Below, in pieces: positions 9,581-20,764 of a stretch of DNA of 64,000 bases; the first letter of the stretch is position 1, and each line of letters begins with the position of its first letter. Origin of the DNA: CAZUWH01 sp964624075 (GTDB lineage: Bacteria; Pseudomonadota; Alphaproteobacteria; Rhodospirillales; Rhodospirillaceae); contig CAZUWH010000004.1 of NCBI GenBank assembly GCA_964624075.1, positions 85,219-149,218 on the forward strand, given 5' to 3'. The notes under the pieces are model-generated. The model saw only the letters and a list, made by a program, of their open reading frames with translations. It ran no database searches and was not told where the DNA came from. Both the position numbers and the translations under genes were made by a program.

Positions 9581-10433
9581 GGGAAGGAAGAGAGGGGTTT
9601 GGAGCGGTGTCCACGAGATCATGCAGGAAGTTACGCTCATAGGCTTTCCATGCCGCCATCAGAAGATTAGCCCATTCCGCCAAGGCAGTATGAATGATTT
9701 CGGCCGGATAGTCCTCATATTCGGCTATCATGTCGGCAAAGGTTTCATGGAGCAATTGCGCTTCACTGGTATTCAGGATGTCCAGATGCTCGGCGAACGT
9801 GACCTTGAAAGAAACGCAGCACCACGTATGGGAAACGAAATCTTCGTTGACCGCTGCCAGAACACTTTCTGCCCGCTGCCCGTCGGTATCACAGAAGAAA
9901 TGGCTGACGTTCGATCACGCCCCGGGCATGGGCGATGTAGGCATGAACGAAACGCTCCGTGAATGGTATCTTGCTCAATCTCGCCTGCGAGGCCACGCGA
10001 ATGCCGAGATTACGCACATGGATCAGAATGGTATTGACCATGAAGTACATGCAAAAGGCGAAAGCCTGGCCGTTTCAGCCAGGAACAAGGCGCGGGGCAG
10101 GATGATGCACTGGGTTGGTCCCATAGCGATGGCATCGGCCATCCGCGGCTGGCCGTCGATCAGCGCCATTTCACCGAACATGGAACCGGCCCTGATCGTG
10201 CCCAGAACCAGCGCCCGGCTATCGGCACCCCGTTTGCTGATTTCAATCATTCCAGGTTCCACGACAAATGAAATATCTCCCCCGTCGCCCTCTCGGAAAG
10301 TGATATCGTCCGAAGAGAGCGCTAACCGTTCGAACCATGCCAGAACCGTCTTCAAGGCCATGCCGATGCCGTCTCTGGTGGCCTTGCTTGGATATTGTTC
10401 TACCACCATCAGTTTATCCATAGCCGAACACAC
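9576..10433 (-). pseudogene. Cyclic-nucleotide-binding domain protein, decayed
   Basis: Frame 1 (10433-10023) encodes a cNMP-binding domain: VVEPGMIEISKRG, then GTIRAGSMFGEMALIDGQPR and ADAIAMGPTQCIILPR, the Crp-type beta roll. Translation then shifts at a T-rich spot near 10055 into AFCMYFMVNTILIHVRNLGI and ERFVHAYIAHARGVIE. It shifts again near 9910 into a frame with NEDFVSHTWCCVSFKVTF and AEYEDYPAEIIHTALAEWA, ending inside a family B repeat. The last segment could be the remnant of a second gene I do not recognise. With at least two frameshifts the protein cannot be made whole. Confidence 0.75.
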
Positions 10434-10654
10434 TAATAATCACTAAAACAATATTTTAACAGCTGTCTACAGGAATTATTGTTCATCTTGAACTCTTTGA
10501 GAGTGACGCGTGATCGTGCGAAAGTCAAGGCAGGACATGTCCATGCCGTTCTTCTCAATCAGACCATGACGCAGCCGCATGTTCGGAAAAAATCTTCCAG
10601 AAATCAACCTTCCGGGAAGCGCCGGCATCCCGTCGGCAGGTGGACACATCTGAC

Positions 10655-10945
10655 GACCATCATCCCCGCGCAAGCGGGCATGTACCATGCGAATGAACAC
10701 GGATTCTCGCCCGCGCCTGCGCGGGGATACGCTTTCGCGGGCTTCCTGGATTCTTGGAAGTCTCCAGGTGGCCTCACGATCGTTTCTACGCCTCATTTTC
10801 GTAATAGGATATATTAATAAGATATTCCCGTGACGCTCGTCTTCGCGAAAGCGGGGAGCAGGAATCCATAGCTGGACAGTGCAGCATGTTGCGGCCTGGC
10901 AGCATGCCTGTCCCAATATGGACCACCGCTTGCGCGGGGGCAACG
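10655..10945. repeat. REP-like GC-rich palindromes in a 1-kb intergenic region
   Basis: The gap between the cNMP pseudogene and the HD-GYP gene (10434-11489) has no convincing gene. Several short elements of the CCCCGCGCAAGCGGGCAT type occur at 10663-10682, 10710-10740 (inverted), 10837-10860 and 10925-10942. They resemble the REP-type palindromes of many proteobacteria. A related pair is at 41014-41053. The rest (10946-11489) is AT-richer and holds only the promoter region of the downstream gene. Confidence 0.55.
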
Positions 10946-11489
10946 GAAAGAAGCTGATTTCGCGAGGGGGATGTGAGCGGTTACTCCTTGCCTCTGGTTA
11001 CGCTTCCTGAAACAAGATACCCTTCTTTCATTGGCTTGCCTTGCTTTGCCTTCCTTGCTAGTTTCCAGTCCCACAGTTAATTCTTCTGTCCTGACCACGC
11101 CAGGATGATCCGAAGAAAAGGGAAGATTTTTCGACAGGAAAGACAGGTAGAGGGTGATATCATAGTGAATTCATCCGTTCTCTTGGTCTATTACTTTTCT
11201 CTAAAGCAATCAAATGATGCGGAGGCATATGTTTAAGCAGAGAAACAGACAATGTCAGGACTACTGTTTTTATAGGCGTAATGAGACATTTCTTTTCTCC
11301 TCCCCAACGATTCTCGCCATGCCTGGGCAGGATTCAAAAAAGCGTTCCGCGGCCGATTGATTACAATTGCTTTTCACTGCCTGGATGCCATACGGTGAGA
11401 CAGATGTGCGGAAGACACTTGATACGCCTGGGCAGGATGTGGCCTCAGGGGACGCGAGGCAGGACAGGAGCATTTGGGAGTAAAGGGTC

Positions 11490-12869
11490 ATGATATTGCT
11501 GCAACGGGAGACGGCCATTGATTCTCAAGACCGCCTGCGGCGTTTGATTGACCTGGGCATCGCCTTGTCGGCAGAGCGTGAACTAGATCGCCTTCTGGAA
11601 CGGATTTTACTGGAAGCAAAGGATCTGGCCAACGCCGACGGAGGGACTCTCTATCTATACAAGAAGGATGAGAGTCTGGTATTTATTATCGTGCGTAGCG
11701 ATATCCTCGGAATCGCTTTAGGCGGTATGACCGGCCGTGCCGTGCCGTTTCTACTACTGCGACTGCGTGATCCCGAGACGGGCCAGCCCAACTATCACAG
11801 CGTGGCCACTCATACCGCCCTGCGCAGGACTACGGTGATCATCGAGGATACCTATGACACCATGGATTTCAACTTTTCGGGCGCCAAGAAGTTCAATGCC
11901 AGTACTGATTGCCGGTCCAAGTCGTTCCTGACCGTTCCACTCAAGAACTATCAGGGGGATGTGATCGGCGTGCTGCAATTGATCAATGCCTGCGACGGCA
12001 ATGAATGCATCATCCCCTTCCTTCCGGAAAACTGTGCGTTGGTCGAGGCCCTGGCCTCGCAGGCGGCCGTTGCCATCGACAACCAGCAGCTCATTGAAGC
12101 CCAGCGGCGGCTGCTCGAAGCCTTCATCCAGGTCATCGCCCATGCCATCGACGCCAAGTCGCTCTATACCGGTGGTCATTGCGCCGCCCGGGTGCCGGTG
12201 CTGACCCGAATGCTGGCCGAAGCTGCTCATGCCAGCCAGGAGGAGCCTTTTGTCGACTTCGCCCTGACGACGGAAGTCCAACGTTATGAACTGCATCTTG
12301 CTGTCTGGTTGCACGATTGCGGCAAGGTCACCATGCCCGAGTACGTACGACCGCTGGACAGCTGGTACGATTATCTGATTGGCTCATGCAATCTTGGAGA
12401 AGTCTACAACCTCTCGATCAGCCGGGGAGCCCCGACCAACGAGGAGCGCACGATCATCAACGACCACATCACCCTGACCATCGAAATGCTGGAAAAACTG
12501 CCCTTCCCCAGGTATCTGAAGAACATTCTCGAATTTGCCGGGGCCCATCACGAGAAGATGGACAGAAGCGGCTATCCGCGTGGTCTTCGGCGCAAACAGA
12601 TGTCGATTCCCGCCCGCATCATGGCCATCGCTGATATCTTCGAGGCTCCCACCGCCGCTGCCGACCGCCCGTATAAGAAGCCCAAGACGTTATCGGAATC
12701 GATCTAGATCATGTCATTCATGAAAAAAGATCACCATATCGACCCGGATCTGTTCGATCTGTTCCTCGCTTCTGGCATACACGAAAAGTGTGCCGAACAA
12801 TATTTGCGGAAAGAGCGGATTGACGACGTCGATATTGTACCTTACTTGTCTTGCAAGACGGTGGAGTAG
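11490..12869 (+). pseudogene. GAF-HD-GYP cyclic-di-GMP phosphodiesterase, interrupted by one TAG
   Basis: Residues 1-200 form a GAF sensor domain. The HD-GYP domain follows, with SLYTGGHCAARVP, WLHDCGKVTMPEYV, AGAHHEKMDRSGYPRGL and IMAIADIFEA, so the HD, HHE and GYP motifs are all present. An in-frame TAG (12705-12707) follows LSESI. The same frame continues for 53 residues with MSFMKKDHHIDPDLFDLFLASGI-like sequence, normal for the family, to a second TAG at 12867. The only other irregularity is one extra Ala (APTAAADRP where APTAADRP is usual). The truncated 405-residue product keeps all catalytic motifs and might retain activity. This is the mildest lesion in the window. Confidence 0.85.
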
Positions 12870-12876
12870 TCATTTG

Positions 12877-13188
12877 ATGAGTGAACCTGTATTTTCAGAC
12901 AGCATCAGTTACATTATAGACCTTCTGGTCAAGGTAGACAGCATCGGTTACATTGCAGGGCTCCTGACCACGATAGCCTTCCTGCCCCAGGTCATCAAAA
13001 CATGGCGCTCGCGTTCCGCACGTGACCTGTCCCTTGCCATGCTCCTGATTTTTACAACCGGTGTATTTTGCTGGTTGCTCTATGGCATCGCCATCAACCG
13101 GTGGCCGATCATTATTCCCAATGTCATCACGTTCGCCCTGACCAGTACCATCTTGTTCTTCAAGGTAAAGAAAAGCGCAAGATCGTGA
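12877..13188 (+). CDS. SemiSWEET / PQ-loop family membrane protein
   Basis: A 103-residue protein from ATG 12877, 7 bp after the original stop of the HD-GYP gene. It has three hydrophobic helices: GYIAGLLTTIAFLPQVIKTW with the PQ motif, then LSLAMLLIFTTGVFCWLLYG, then IIIPNVITFALTSTILFF. This matches bacterial SemiSWEETs, which dimerise to move small sugars or related solutes. The substrate cannot be read from sequence. A longer frame starting at 12790 belongs to the end of the HD-GYP gene in another frame. Confidence 0.85.
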   Translation: MSEPVFSDSISYIIDLLVKVDSIGYIAGLLTTIAFLPQVIKTWRSRSARDLSLAMLLIFTTGVFCWLLYGIAINRWPIIIPNVITFALTSTILFFKVKKSARS

Positions 13189-13394
13189 AAACAATACCCC
13201 GTGAACCGGCATTGGATCGGAAGGCTTCTGATATCAGGGGGTGGCGTCTGGACATCTCTCGTATTCTTGAGCCTTGATCGTGACGAGAGAAAGAGGAAGG
13301 GAGGAACTTTCCCCCGCGCTGCCCCAGATGCCCCATCAAGGGGGAGGGCTAAGCAATACCCAGACGGGGGGAAGCCTCCTTCCGACTCTCTTCC

Positions 13395-13600
13395 TCTCTT
13401 CCAGCGAGCTCTGCCCTCTCCCTGAAGGAAAGACCCCCTCCCCCCTCCCCTGGATCGAGGGAAGGTGGGGGTGGAGGGGTAATCGGGACGTCTGGTGCGC
13501 GGCGGTGAGGGGAACGCGCAACGGTCACGTCCCTTAAGCCAGCAGCATTCAGAGAGAAACATCACTTCACCCCTACCCTCTGAAGGGGAGAGAACTGCCA
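13395..13600 (+). repeat. Hairpin repeat family B, copy 2
   Basis: This lies in the 556-bp region between the SemiSWEET gene and the Cro-type regulator. It contains AATCGGGACGTCTGGTGCG (from about 13481), then CGCAACGGTCACGTCCCTTA and a right arm with TCACCCCTACCCTCTGAAGG. GC-rich sequence with short CCTCC/GGAGG inverted repeats fills 13300-13450. No gene is seen in the region. Confidence 0.7.
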
Positions 13601-13744
13601 GTGAAACAGAATTGACCCCCCCAGGGCTGAATACGCCAGAAAGCGTGCAGGTGTCCTGTCGGAGGATCCCTCGCGTTACCCTTTCCCGCCGGTCGGGAAA
13701 ACGGCCGGAAGAAAGGGTGACGCGAATACGCGATCGCAGAAGAG

Positions 13745-14302
13745 TCATCCAGCCTGCTGGACAACCTCCCCTGTTTCACCACCACCCCCTGGCATGGCTT
13801 CCACGCCCACCTGCAGGGACTTGGCGGCTTCGGAGGCGCTGGCGAGGGCCTTAGCCAGCTCGAACACCCGCTTGCGAACCTGGGGATCCGTGATCCGGTA
13901 ATAGGCCCGAACCAGCTCAAGCGTTTCCCGCTTAGTCATGGGATCGGCTTCAAACGAAGCCGGCTCCTCCACCGTACCGGCCAGCATGCGCGGGCTCTGG
14001 GCGGCTGTACCTTCAATCATGTCATCGAAGAAGAAAGAGACGGGCACGTCCAGAACACGGCTCAGATCCCACAAACGGCTGGCCCCGATACGGTTGGCAC
14101 CCCGTTCATATTTCTGCACCTGCTGGAAGGTCAACCCGATGGCATCACCGAGCTTTTCCTGGCTCATGCCAAGAAGTGTGCGGCGTAGCCGCACCCGGCT
14201 CCCGACGTGCACATCAATGGGATTGGGACTCCCCGTTGCCGTGCGGCCGCGTGTCGAGACGCGAGGGGAGCCGTTTTCTTTCGTGGCGCGTGCTGAAGTC
14301 AT
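13745..14302 (-). CDS. Cro/CI-type helix-turn-helix regulator
   Basis: A 185-residue protein. I place the start at ATG 14302 (MTSARAT); the frame stays open upstream to 14362 but that part is not family-like. The HTH lies at about residues 32-85: HVGSRVRLRRTLLGMSQEKL, then FQQVQKYERGANRIGASRLW. This is the widespread alphaproteobacterial XRE family that usually lies between lnt and metK. It sits 128 bp after lnt. No metK follows; instead there is repeat-rich DNA. Its regulatory target is unknown. Confidence 0.88.
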   Translation of the reverse strand: MTSARATKENGSPRVSTRGRTATGSPNPIDVHVGSRVRLRRTLLGMSQEKLGDAIGLTFQQVQKYERGANRIGASRLWDLSRVLDVPVSFFFDDMIEGTAAQSPRMLAGTVEEPASFEADPMTKRETLELVRAYYRITDPQVRKRVFELAKALASASEAAKSLQVGVEAMPGGGGETGEVVQQAG

Positions 14303-14430
14303 GGTAGATCCTTGGTTAGAGAATATTTGCAACAGTTGGCAAGGCCATCTTGCACGTGGCAACTTTTGTCATACAATCGTATGACTCGTCAACCACTTAT
14401 CGCACGCCGGTCAGGAAAAATCTTTTCCGG

Positions 14431-16086
14431 CTATGAACGGCTGGGAACCATACTCTTGTTGCGTTGTCTCCAGTGCTTCAGCGCAAGTGCAGCTCCAAGG
14501 CAAACAACGTCCAGAACTGCTGCCAGGGTGTTGCCCCATCTGGCAAAGGGGGGCGGCCTGGTCAACGCCACCGGCAGGGAAACATCCCGTACGCCCGCAA
14601 CACCAAGGCCGAGACTCTCCACCACCCGGCCATAAGGGTCCACCACGCCGGAAATGCCGGTCACGGCAACCCGTACCAAGGGGATCCCCTGCTCGACTGC
14701 CCGCCACCGTGCACTGGCAAAGTGCTGGTGCGGCCCGGCACTCAGACCGAACCAGGCGTCATTCGTTACGTTGAGCATCCACTGCGGATGCCCTGATTGC
14801 TCCACCACCGCCCCCGGAAAGATCACTTCATAACAAATGAGTGGACTTACAGGCGGGAGGCTTGGGGTGTGCATCGTTTGTCGGCCGGGACCAGAAGAGA
14901 AGTCCGTAGAGCCAATAGTTATTTTAGGTAGCGGAAGCAGATTCCGCAAGGGGACGAATTCACCAAAAGGTACAAGATGCGCTTTGTCGTAGAACGCAAC
15001 GACCGACCCTTCGTGATCAATCGCCATGAGACTGTTCCAGAACTGTACCGGTTTGAGGACAGGTGGTGTCGTGCGCAGCACGCCGGTCAGCACGGCGCCG
15101 CCTGGCGGTGCCGCTTTGGCGACCAATCGGCGGGCTTCTTCGTGCCAGTCGAGGGAAAAAGCCGATGCCGTCTCGGGCCAGATAACGTGCGTGATCTTGT
15201 CAGACCCTGGGCTCACGCTCATTTCGATCTGGCGCAGAAAATGTCTTGCCCGCAGTTCCGGAACCCAGCGCAGGGACTGGGGGGTATTGGGCTGCACAAG
15301 CCGCAGCCTGACCCCCTCCACCATGGGCTGGGTCGCCACCGGGCCAGCCAGACCCAGTCGCCCGACGCCCGCTCCCCATAGGACCAGGAGCAGCCCGGCC
15401 GCTCCCCATCCCACGCCACGGGTCGCCCACGCCGCCTCCCCGGGATCTGCAAGAGCAGTCAGGGCAGCCGGTGCGGTGGCGACCAGCACGGTCAGCAGAC
15501 TCATCCCGTAAGCCCCGACCACGGCCGCCGGCTGCATCATGGCATCGACGCCAGTCCAGGCATAAGCCAGCAGGTTCCAGGGGAAACCGCCGAACAGCGT
15601 CCCGCGCACCATCTCGCTCATTGTCCAGGTCCCGGCCAGGGCGATCCCCCGCTGCGGCCCCGGATGCGAGAGAACCGCGGCTAGCCAGGCGGCCAGGCCG
15701 GTGAACAGGGCGAGGCCAGCGGCCAGTGCGGACAGGGCAAAGGGGATCAGCCAGGCGAATTGTTCAGGATCGACCAGGAAGGCCTGCCTCACCCAGTACA
15801 GACCGGCAGCAAAGAAACCGCTCCCGAACCACCAGCCGGTTGCGAAAGCAGCCCAGTGGCTTCTGGCACCATCGAGAAGCCAGGCAAGGCCGGAAAAGGC
15901 AATCACCAGCAGGGGCACGGCTCCAACCGGCGGCATGGCCGCCGCTGCCCCCCCGCCCAGGACAACGGCAAGACCATAACGCCGCCAACCGGACAGGCTG
16001 CGCACACGAATGGCCAGACGACGCAAACGCTCCACCAACCAGTGACCCTCACAAGCCCAGAACCAAACAAGACCGGACAGGGACAT
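14431..16086 (-). CDS. lnt: Apolipoprotein N-acyltransferase
   Basis: A 551-residue protein from ATG 16086; an upstream extension to 16230 is possible but contains no family sequence. The N-terminal half is a multi-helix membrane domain. The C-terminal half is a nitrilase-fold domain with the Glu-Lys-Cys triad: WPETASAF (Glu near residue 302), YDKAHLVPFGEFVPL (Lys near 369) and PLICYEVIFPG (Cys near 416). It N-acylates the amino-terminal cysteine of lipoproteins at the periplasmic face of the inner membrane, the last step of lipoprotein maturation. The frame is intact and ends with TAG at 14431-14433. Confidence 0.95.
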   Translation of the reverse strand: MSLSGLVWFWACEGHWLVERLRRLAIRVRSLSGWRRYGLAVVLGGGAAAAMPPVGAVPLLVIAFSGLAWLLDGARSHWAAFATGWWFGSGFFAAGLYWVRQAFLVDPEQFAWLIPFALSALAAGLALFTGLAAWLAAVLSHPGPQRGIALAGTWTMSEMVRGTLFGGFPWNLLAYAWTGVDAMMQPAAVVGAYGMSLLTVLVATAPAALTALADPGEAAWATRGVGWGAAGLLLVLWGAGVGRLGLAGPVATQPMVEGVRLRLVQPNTPQSLRWVPELRARHFLRQIEMSVSPGSDKITHVIWPETASAFSLDWHEEARRLVAKAAPPGGAVLTGVLRTTPPVLKPVQFWNSLMAIDHEGSVVAFYDKAHLVPFGEFVPLRNLLPLPKITIGSTDFSSGPGRQTMHTPSLPPVSPLICYEVIFPGAVVEQSGHPQWMLNVTNDAWFGLSAGPHQHFASARWRAVEQGIPLVRVAVTGISGVVDPYGRVVESLGLGVAGVRDVSLPVALTRPPPFARWGNTLAAVLDVVCLGAALALKHWRQRNKSMVPSRS

Positions 16087-16184
16087 ATGTACATAGACAA
16101 GAATGTATGGACGACAGTCATACCACGCTAGGGCAATCGGGCGAAGGATAAAAGACTTCGGGATCCTCCAACATTGGCCACCGG

Positions 16185-16430
16185 CAGAGGAGCTCACGGC
16201 GGTCACGCCCCTTGGCCCACGGGCTGACAAGGCCCAGACGGGAATCCATCACCCCTACCACCCAACCCTCCCCCGATCCAAGGGGGAGGGCTTGCCATTT
16301 CAGACGGGAAGCTTCATGTCCCCCCCCCTCCCTTGATCCTCTCCCGATGACCCCCGTCCCGAAAGAGACCTCCCCGGAGGGAACACACCCTCCCCTCTAG
16401 ATCGGGGGAAGGGGGGATCCAAAGATGTCC
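16185..16430 (+). repeat. Hairpin repeat family B, copy 3, followed by family C, copy 1
   Basis: This lies between nrdJ and lnt. Positions 16190-16300 contain the B core (CACGGCGGTCACGCCCCTTG, then GGCCCACGGGCTGACAAGG and the CCAGACGGGA arm). Positions 16325-16370 contain CCTTGATCCTCTCCCGATGA, shared with 40690-40745 and 54944-54995 (family C). Both genes read on the minus strand, so the element lies downstream of nrdJ and may act as a transcript end by virtue of its hairpin. Confidence 0.7.
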
Positions 16431-16447
16431 AGGACCCCGTGAGGGCC

Positions 16448-19400
16448 TTAACTGCAGCCGCTGGTGGCACCGCACGTGTCGCATTTCAGGCAGGTGCCAT
16501 TGCGCACCATGGTGAAGTTGCCACACTCATTACAAGAATCTCCCTCGTATCCGAACAACCGCGCTTCCTGGACCCGGTGAACCGACGACGGGAGGGTCGT
16601 TCCGCCCACCGTGCGCAATACTGGCGTTATCGCTGCGCTTCTACTCCCGTATTGCGAGGCTTGCGCAGGGGGGGCCAAAGCAGAGGCACCACCCCCGGGC
16701 GCCTCTTGCAGGGCATGGGAATGCGGATAGTGATTGGTCAGGACATACAGATTGCTCGACCGCACATAACCATGACTGGCAATGCGCTCGATCACCTGAC
16801 CGAAACCGTCATCGTCGGGCAGGTCGCCCTCGCCATGACCGCGGCCAAGCGCGTCAGGCAGCAGGTCCTGTGGCTCGACGTGGGCGAGATCATTGCGGCC
16901 CAGATACGAGATGGCTAGTTCGCGGAAGATGTAGTCCAGAATCGAGGTGGCCATCTTGATAGCGTCGTTGCCCGTGACCGTGCCCGCAGGATCGAAGCGG
17001 GTGAAAGTGAAGGCCTCGACATATTCCTCCAGGGGAACACCGTATTGCAGACCGATGGAAATGGCGATGGCGAAGTTGTTCATGAGGCTGCGGAAAGCTG
17101 CCCCCTCCTTATGCATATCGATGAAAATTTCCCCAAGCCGTCCATCCTCGTACTCGCCGGTACGCAAATAGACCTTGTGACCGCCAACGGAAGCTTTTTG
17201 TGTATAGCCCTTCCGCCGATGGGGCAGGCGCTGTCGGCTGGGCGGAACCATAACCTGTTCGACGATCCGCTCAGCCACCAGGGCCGCCCGTGTTGCCGCT
17301 GGCTGGGAGACGGCCTCCTTGTTTCTCCCGTCCTCCTGCCGGCTGCCCTCCTCCTCTGCCGCAGTGAGCAGATGGGCGTGGAGGGGTTGGGACAATTTCG
17401 AGCCATCCCGATACAAGGCGATGGCCTTGAGCCCCAGCCGCCACGACAGCAGATAAGCGCTCTTGCAGTCGGCCACCGTGGCGGTATTGGGCATGTTGAT
17501 CGTCTTTGAAATGGCGCCCGAGATGAAGGGCTGCGCCGCTGCCATCATGCGGATATGGGCCTCCGTGGACAGGAAGCGGGTGCCCTGGCGTCCACAGGGG
17601 TGTGCACAATCAAATACCGGCAGATGTTCGGGCTGGAGATGGGGAGCGCCTTCAACCGTCATGGCCCCGCAGCAGTAGGTGTTGGCCGCCTCCACTTGCT
17701 CGGGTGTGAAGCCGAGGGCCGTCAGCATATCAAAGCCTGGATCGGCAAGCTGCCCGGTCGAGAAGCCGAGGACGTGATGGCAGAAGTCAATGCCTAGGCT
17801 CCATTTGTTGAAAACGAAACGGATGTCGAAGGCCGCGGCGACAGCGCTTTCGATGGTCTCGATGGCTTCATTGTTGAAACCCTTTGCCCGCAGGGACTGA
17901 TGATTGATGACAGGCGCCGCCCGCAGCGTGCCAACGCCGACGGTATGACGAACGATCACCGTCACCTGTGCCTCGTCGTACCCCAGGGTGCGCAGCGCTT
18001 CGGGCACGATGCGGTTGATGATCTTGAAATAGCCGCCTCCCCCCAGTTTCTTGAACTTGACGAGAGCGAAGTCTGGTTCGATTCCGGTGGTATCGCAGTC
18101 CATCACGAGGCCGATGGTACCGGTAGGCGCGACGACGGACACCTGCGCATTGCGGTAACCATGCGTTTCCCCCAAGGACAGGGCCTCATCCCATGCGGCA
18201 CGGGCGGCTTCGGCCAGGGTCTGATCGGGGCAGGCGTTTGCATCGAATGGTACCGGCGGTATTGCCAAACCTTCATAGCCATCCGTGGCGCCGTGGGCGG
18301 CGCGGCGGTGGTTGCAGATCACCCGCAGCATGGAGACGCAATTGTCGGCAAAACCTGGAAATGGCCCCAGCATCCTGGCCATTTCTGCCGAGGTCGCATA
18401 GGCGACCCCCGTCATCAGGGCGGAGATGGCGGTAATCAGGGCACGTCCAGCGTCGCTGTCATAAGGCAGGCCTGAGACCATCAGCAGGCCGCCGGCATTG
18501 GCGTAGCCAAGCCCCAGCGTCCGGTAGCGGTAGGACAATGCAGCGATCTTCCGCGACGGGAATTGCGCCATCAGGACCGAGATCTCAAGGGTGATCGTCC
18601 ACAGCCGCACGGCATGGCGAAAGGTTGCGATGTCAAAGGAACCGTCCGCCACCCGGCGAAAGGTGTACAGGTTGAGGGAAGCGAGATTGCAGGCGGTATC
18701 GTCCAGGAACATGTATTCGGAACATGGATTCGATGCCGAGATGCGTCCCGAGGCCGGGCAGGTATGCCAAGCATTGATGGTGGTATCAAACTGCACGCCT
18801 GGATCGGCGCATTGCCAGGCTGCTTCGCCGATTCGCTCCCACAGGTCGGTGGCGCGGACCACCTTCTCTATCCTGCCATCAACGCGGCGCGGAAGCGGCC
18901 AGTCCTGGTCGGCCAGCACCGCTTCCAGAAAGGCATCGGGAACCCGCACGGTGTTGTTGGAATTCTGGCCCGACACGGTCATGTAGGCTTCCGAATCCCA
19001 GTCGGTGTCGAAGACGGAAAACGCCATCTCCGTGAATCCCTGGCGCGCGAACTGGATGGCCCGTTGCAGATAGTTGTCTGGGATCATCGCCTGGCGCGCG
19101 GCGGTCAGGGCCTTTTCCAGGGCCTTGTTGACCTTGGGGTCACAGCCACCGGCAGCGGTGCACGCCTTCATGATGGTATTGAGGTGCAAATGGCACGCCC
19201 GGGAGCCGGCAACCATGGTGGCGACTTTCCGCTCCTCCATTACCTTCCAGTCGATGAATTCCTCGATATCGGGATGGTCGATATCCACGATGACCATTTT
19301 GGCGGCACGGCGCGTGGTTCCACCGGACTTGATGGCACCGGCAGCGCGGTCGCCGATTTTGAGGAAACTCATCAGGCCCGACGAACGACCGCCGCTGGAC

Positions 19401-20134
19401 AGCGGCTCGCCTGCGCTGCGCAAGGACGAAAAATTGGTGCCGGTGCCCGAACCGTACTTGAACAGGCGGGCCTCGCGCACCCACAGATCCATGATCCCAC
19501 CTTCGTTGACGAGATCGTCGTTGATGCTCTGGATGAAGCAGGCATGCGGCTGCGGACGTTCATAGCTGCTGGTGGCACGGACGGTTTCGCCAGTGCGGTC
19601 ATCTACGTAATAATGGCCCTGGCTGGGGCCGTCGATGCCATAGGCCCAGTGAAGACCGGTATTGAACCACTGGGGCGAATTGGGGGCCGCTATCTGCCGA
19701 CAGAGCATAAAACGCATTTCGTCGTAATAGGCGTGTGCATCGGCCTCGCTGTCGAAGTAGCCGCCCTGCCAGCCCCAGTAGGTCCATGTTCCGGCCATAC
19801 GGTCGAACACCTGACGGGCGTCGTGTTCGGAGCCGAACCGGCCTTCAGGGGGCAGATCCACCATGGCCTCGGTGTCGGGCACATGGCGCCACAGCCATGC
19901 CGGCACGGCCTCCTCCGGCACCAGGCGCCGGCACGCTGGCACGCCGGCCTTGCGGAAATATTTCTGCGCCAGGACATCGCAGGCCACCTGTGACCAGTCA
20001 GCCGGCACCTCCATGCGGTCAAGCCAAAACACCAGCGAACCATCCGGATTGCGGATCTTGCTCGATGTTGTCTTGAAGGCGATGCCATCGTAGGGTGATT
20101 GGCCCTCAACGGTGTAGGTTCTCGTGACTCGCAT
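16448..20134 (-). CDS. nrdJ: Class II (adenosylcobalamin-dependent) ribonucleotide reductase
   Basis: A 1228-residue long-form NrdJ. Recognisable segments are [27 protein letters not shown] and the active-site region [38 protein letters not shown] comes next, and a Cys-rich tail ([13 protein letters not shown], then [13 protein letters not shown]). It reduces ribonucleotides to deoxyribonucleotides using a cobalamin-derived radical, with or without oxygen. The frame is clean over 3.7 kb. Two NrdR boxes lie 86-132 bp upstream of the start. The cell must therefore make or import B12. No nrdAB or nrdDG gene is in the window. Confidence 0.97.
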   Translation of the reverse strand: MRVTRTYTVEGQSPYDGIAFKTTSSKIRNPDGSLVFWLDRMEVPADWSQVACDVLAQKYFRKAGVPACRRLVPEEAVPAWLWRHVPDTEAMVDLPPEGRFGSEHDARQVFDRMAGTWTYWGWQGGYFDSEADAHAYYDEMRFMLCRQIAAPNSPQWFNTGLHWAYGIDGPSQGHYYVDDRTGETVRATSSYERPQPHACFIQSINDDLVNEGGIMDLWVREARLFKYGSGTGTNFSSLRSAGEPLSSGGRSSGLMSFLKIGDRAAGAIKSGGTTRRAAKMVIVDIDHPDIEEFIDWKVMEERKVATMVAGSRACHLHLNTIMKACTAAGGCDPKVNKALEKALTAARQAMIPDNYLQRAIQFARQGFTEMAFSVFDTDWDSEAYMTVSGQNSNNTVRVPDAFLEAVLADQDWPLPRRVDGRIEKVVRATDLWERIGEAAWQCADPGVQFDTTINAWHTCPASGRISASNPCSEYMFLDDTACNLASLNLYTFRRVADGSFDIATFRHAVRLWTITLEISVLMAQFPSRKIAALSYRYRTLGLGYANAGGLLMVSGLPYDSDAGRALITAISALMTGVAYATSAEMARMLGPFPGFADNCVSMLRVICNHRRAAHGATDGYEGLAIPPVPFDANACPDQTLAEAARAAWDEALSLGETHGYRNAQVSVVAPTGTIGLVMDCDTTGIEPDFALVKFKKLGGGGYFKIINRIVPEALRTLGYDEAQVTVIVRHTVGVGTLRAAPVINHQSLRAKGFNNEAIETIESAVAAAFDIRFVFNKWSLGIDFCHHVLGFSTGQLADPGFDMLTALGFTPEQVEAANTYCCGAMTVEGAPHLQPEHLPVFDCAHPCGRQGTRFLSTEAHIRMMAAAQPFISGAISKTINMPNTATVADCKSAYLLSWRLGLKAIALYRDGSKLSQPLHAHLLTAAEEEGSRQEDGRNKEAVSQPAATRAALVAERIVEQVMVPPSRQRLPHRRKGYTQKASVGGHKVYLRTGEYEDGRLGEIFIDMHKEGAAFRSLMNNFAIAISIGLQYGVPLEEYVEAFTFTRFDPAGTVTGNDAIKMATSILDYIFRELAISYLGRNDLAHVEPQDLLPDALGRGHGEGDLPDDDGFGQVIERIASHGYVRSSNLYVLTNHYPHSHALQEAPGGGASALAPPAQASQYGSRSAAITPVLRTVGGTTLPSSVHRVQEARLFGYEGDSCNECGNFTMVRNGTCLKCDTCGATSGCS

Positions 20135-20219
20135 GGTGTCCTGATCCCCTGTTTTTTGTCACATCGATGCGGCCGCTGCCTTCACCGGCAGCTTTTTCTT
20201 TCGCGCTATGGTGGGCAAC

Positions 20220-20266
20220 ACCCTAAATATAGAGTTCGCATGAGCTGTCTACACTATATGAAGATA
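20220..20266 (-). promoter_or_regulatory. Tandem NrdR boxes upstream of nrdJ
   Basis: Two 16-bp sites resemble the NrdR consensus ACACWATATATWGTGT. Site 1 is ACCCTAAATATAGAGT at 20220-20235, with 13 of 16 matches. Site 2 is ACACTATATGAAGATA at 20251-20266, with about 11 of 16. Their starts are exactly 31 bp apart, three helical turns, which is the usual spacing of NrdR box pairs. NrdR is the ATP/dATP-sensing repressor of ribonucleotide reductase genes, so nrdJ is probably NrdR-controlled here. nrdR itself is not in the window. Confidence 0.75.
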
Positions 20267-20764
20267 CGCCGCCCGCTGCAAGCAAAAAATGCCCTGACGG
20301 ATCAGAAAGGAAAACACCCATGCCTTCCCCAGACAAAAAATCAGGGCTTTCATCCTTAGCCACGAAACAGGCTATCCTGATCGCTAATGAAATTTATTCG
20401 CATTTCAGACGGCCCTTCAGCCCCGCATCGGCTGAAAAACCATCTGTTCGACTCTTGCCAGGTCGCTGGACCATGACGAGAAGAAGGAGAATATCCCATG
20501 ATCATCTGGAGAAGCCCGGGTCCTGTCACGATTGCCCTGGTATTGCAGATGGCACGGCAGCAGGTTACCTGATGGCGTTTCATCCGGGATTCAAACCCGT
20601 CGCGAGCGGAGATCCAGGCGCAATGAAGGGTTCAAGAACGCTTCTGACAGAGGAGCAGCCTTCCGTTGGGGAAGGGGGTCCCGCCGGGGCAGGAAAGGGT
20701 CTGCCGGGAGAGAGTCGGGAAGTGTTTTCCCCCCTGGAGCCCTCCCCCCTGGCGGGAAGACTCC

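Noticed and set aside
10476..10943. 155-residue minus-strand frame
   Set aside because: Crosses several REP-like palindromes and has no recognisable domain or ribosome site.
18563..19993. 476-residue plus-strand frame inside nrdJ
   Set aside because: Exactly antisense to the conserved NrdJ core; a shadow frame.
20135..20300. Cobalamin riboswitch before nrdJ
   Set aside because: I looked for a B12-box-like motif in the leader and saw none; the NrdR box pair explains the region better.
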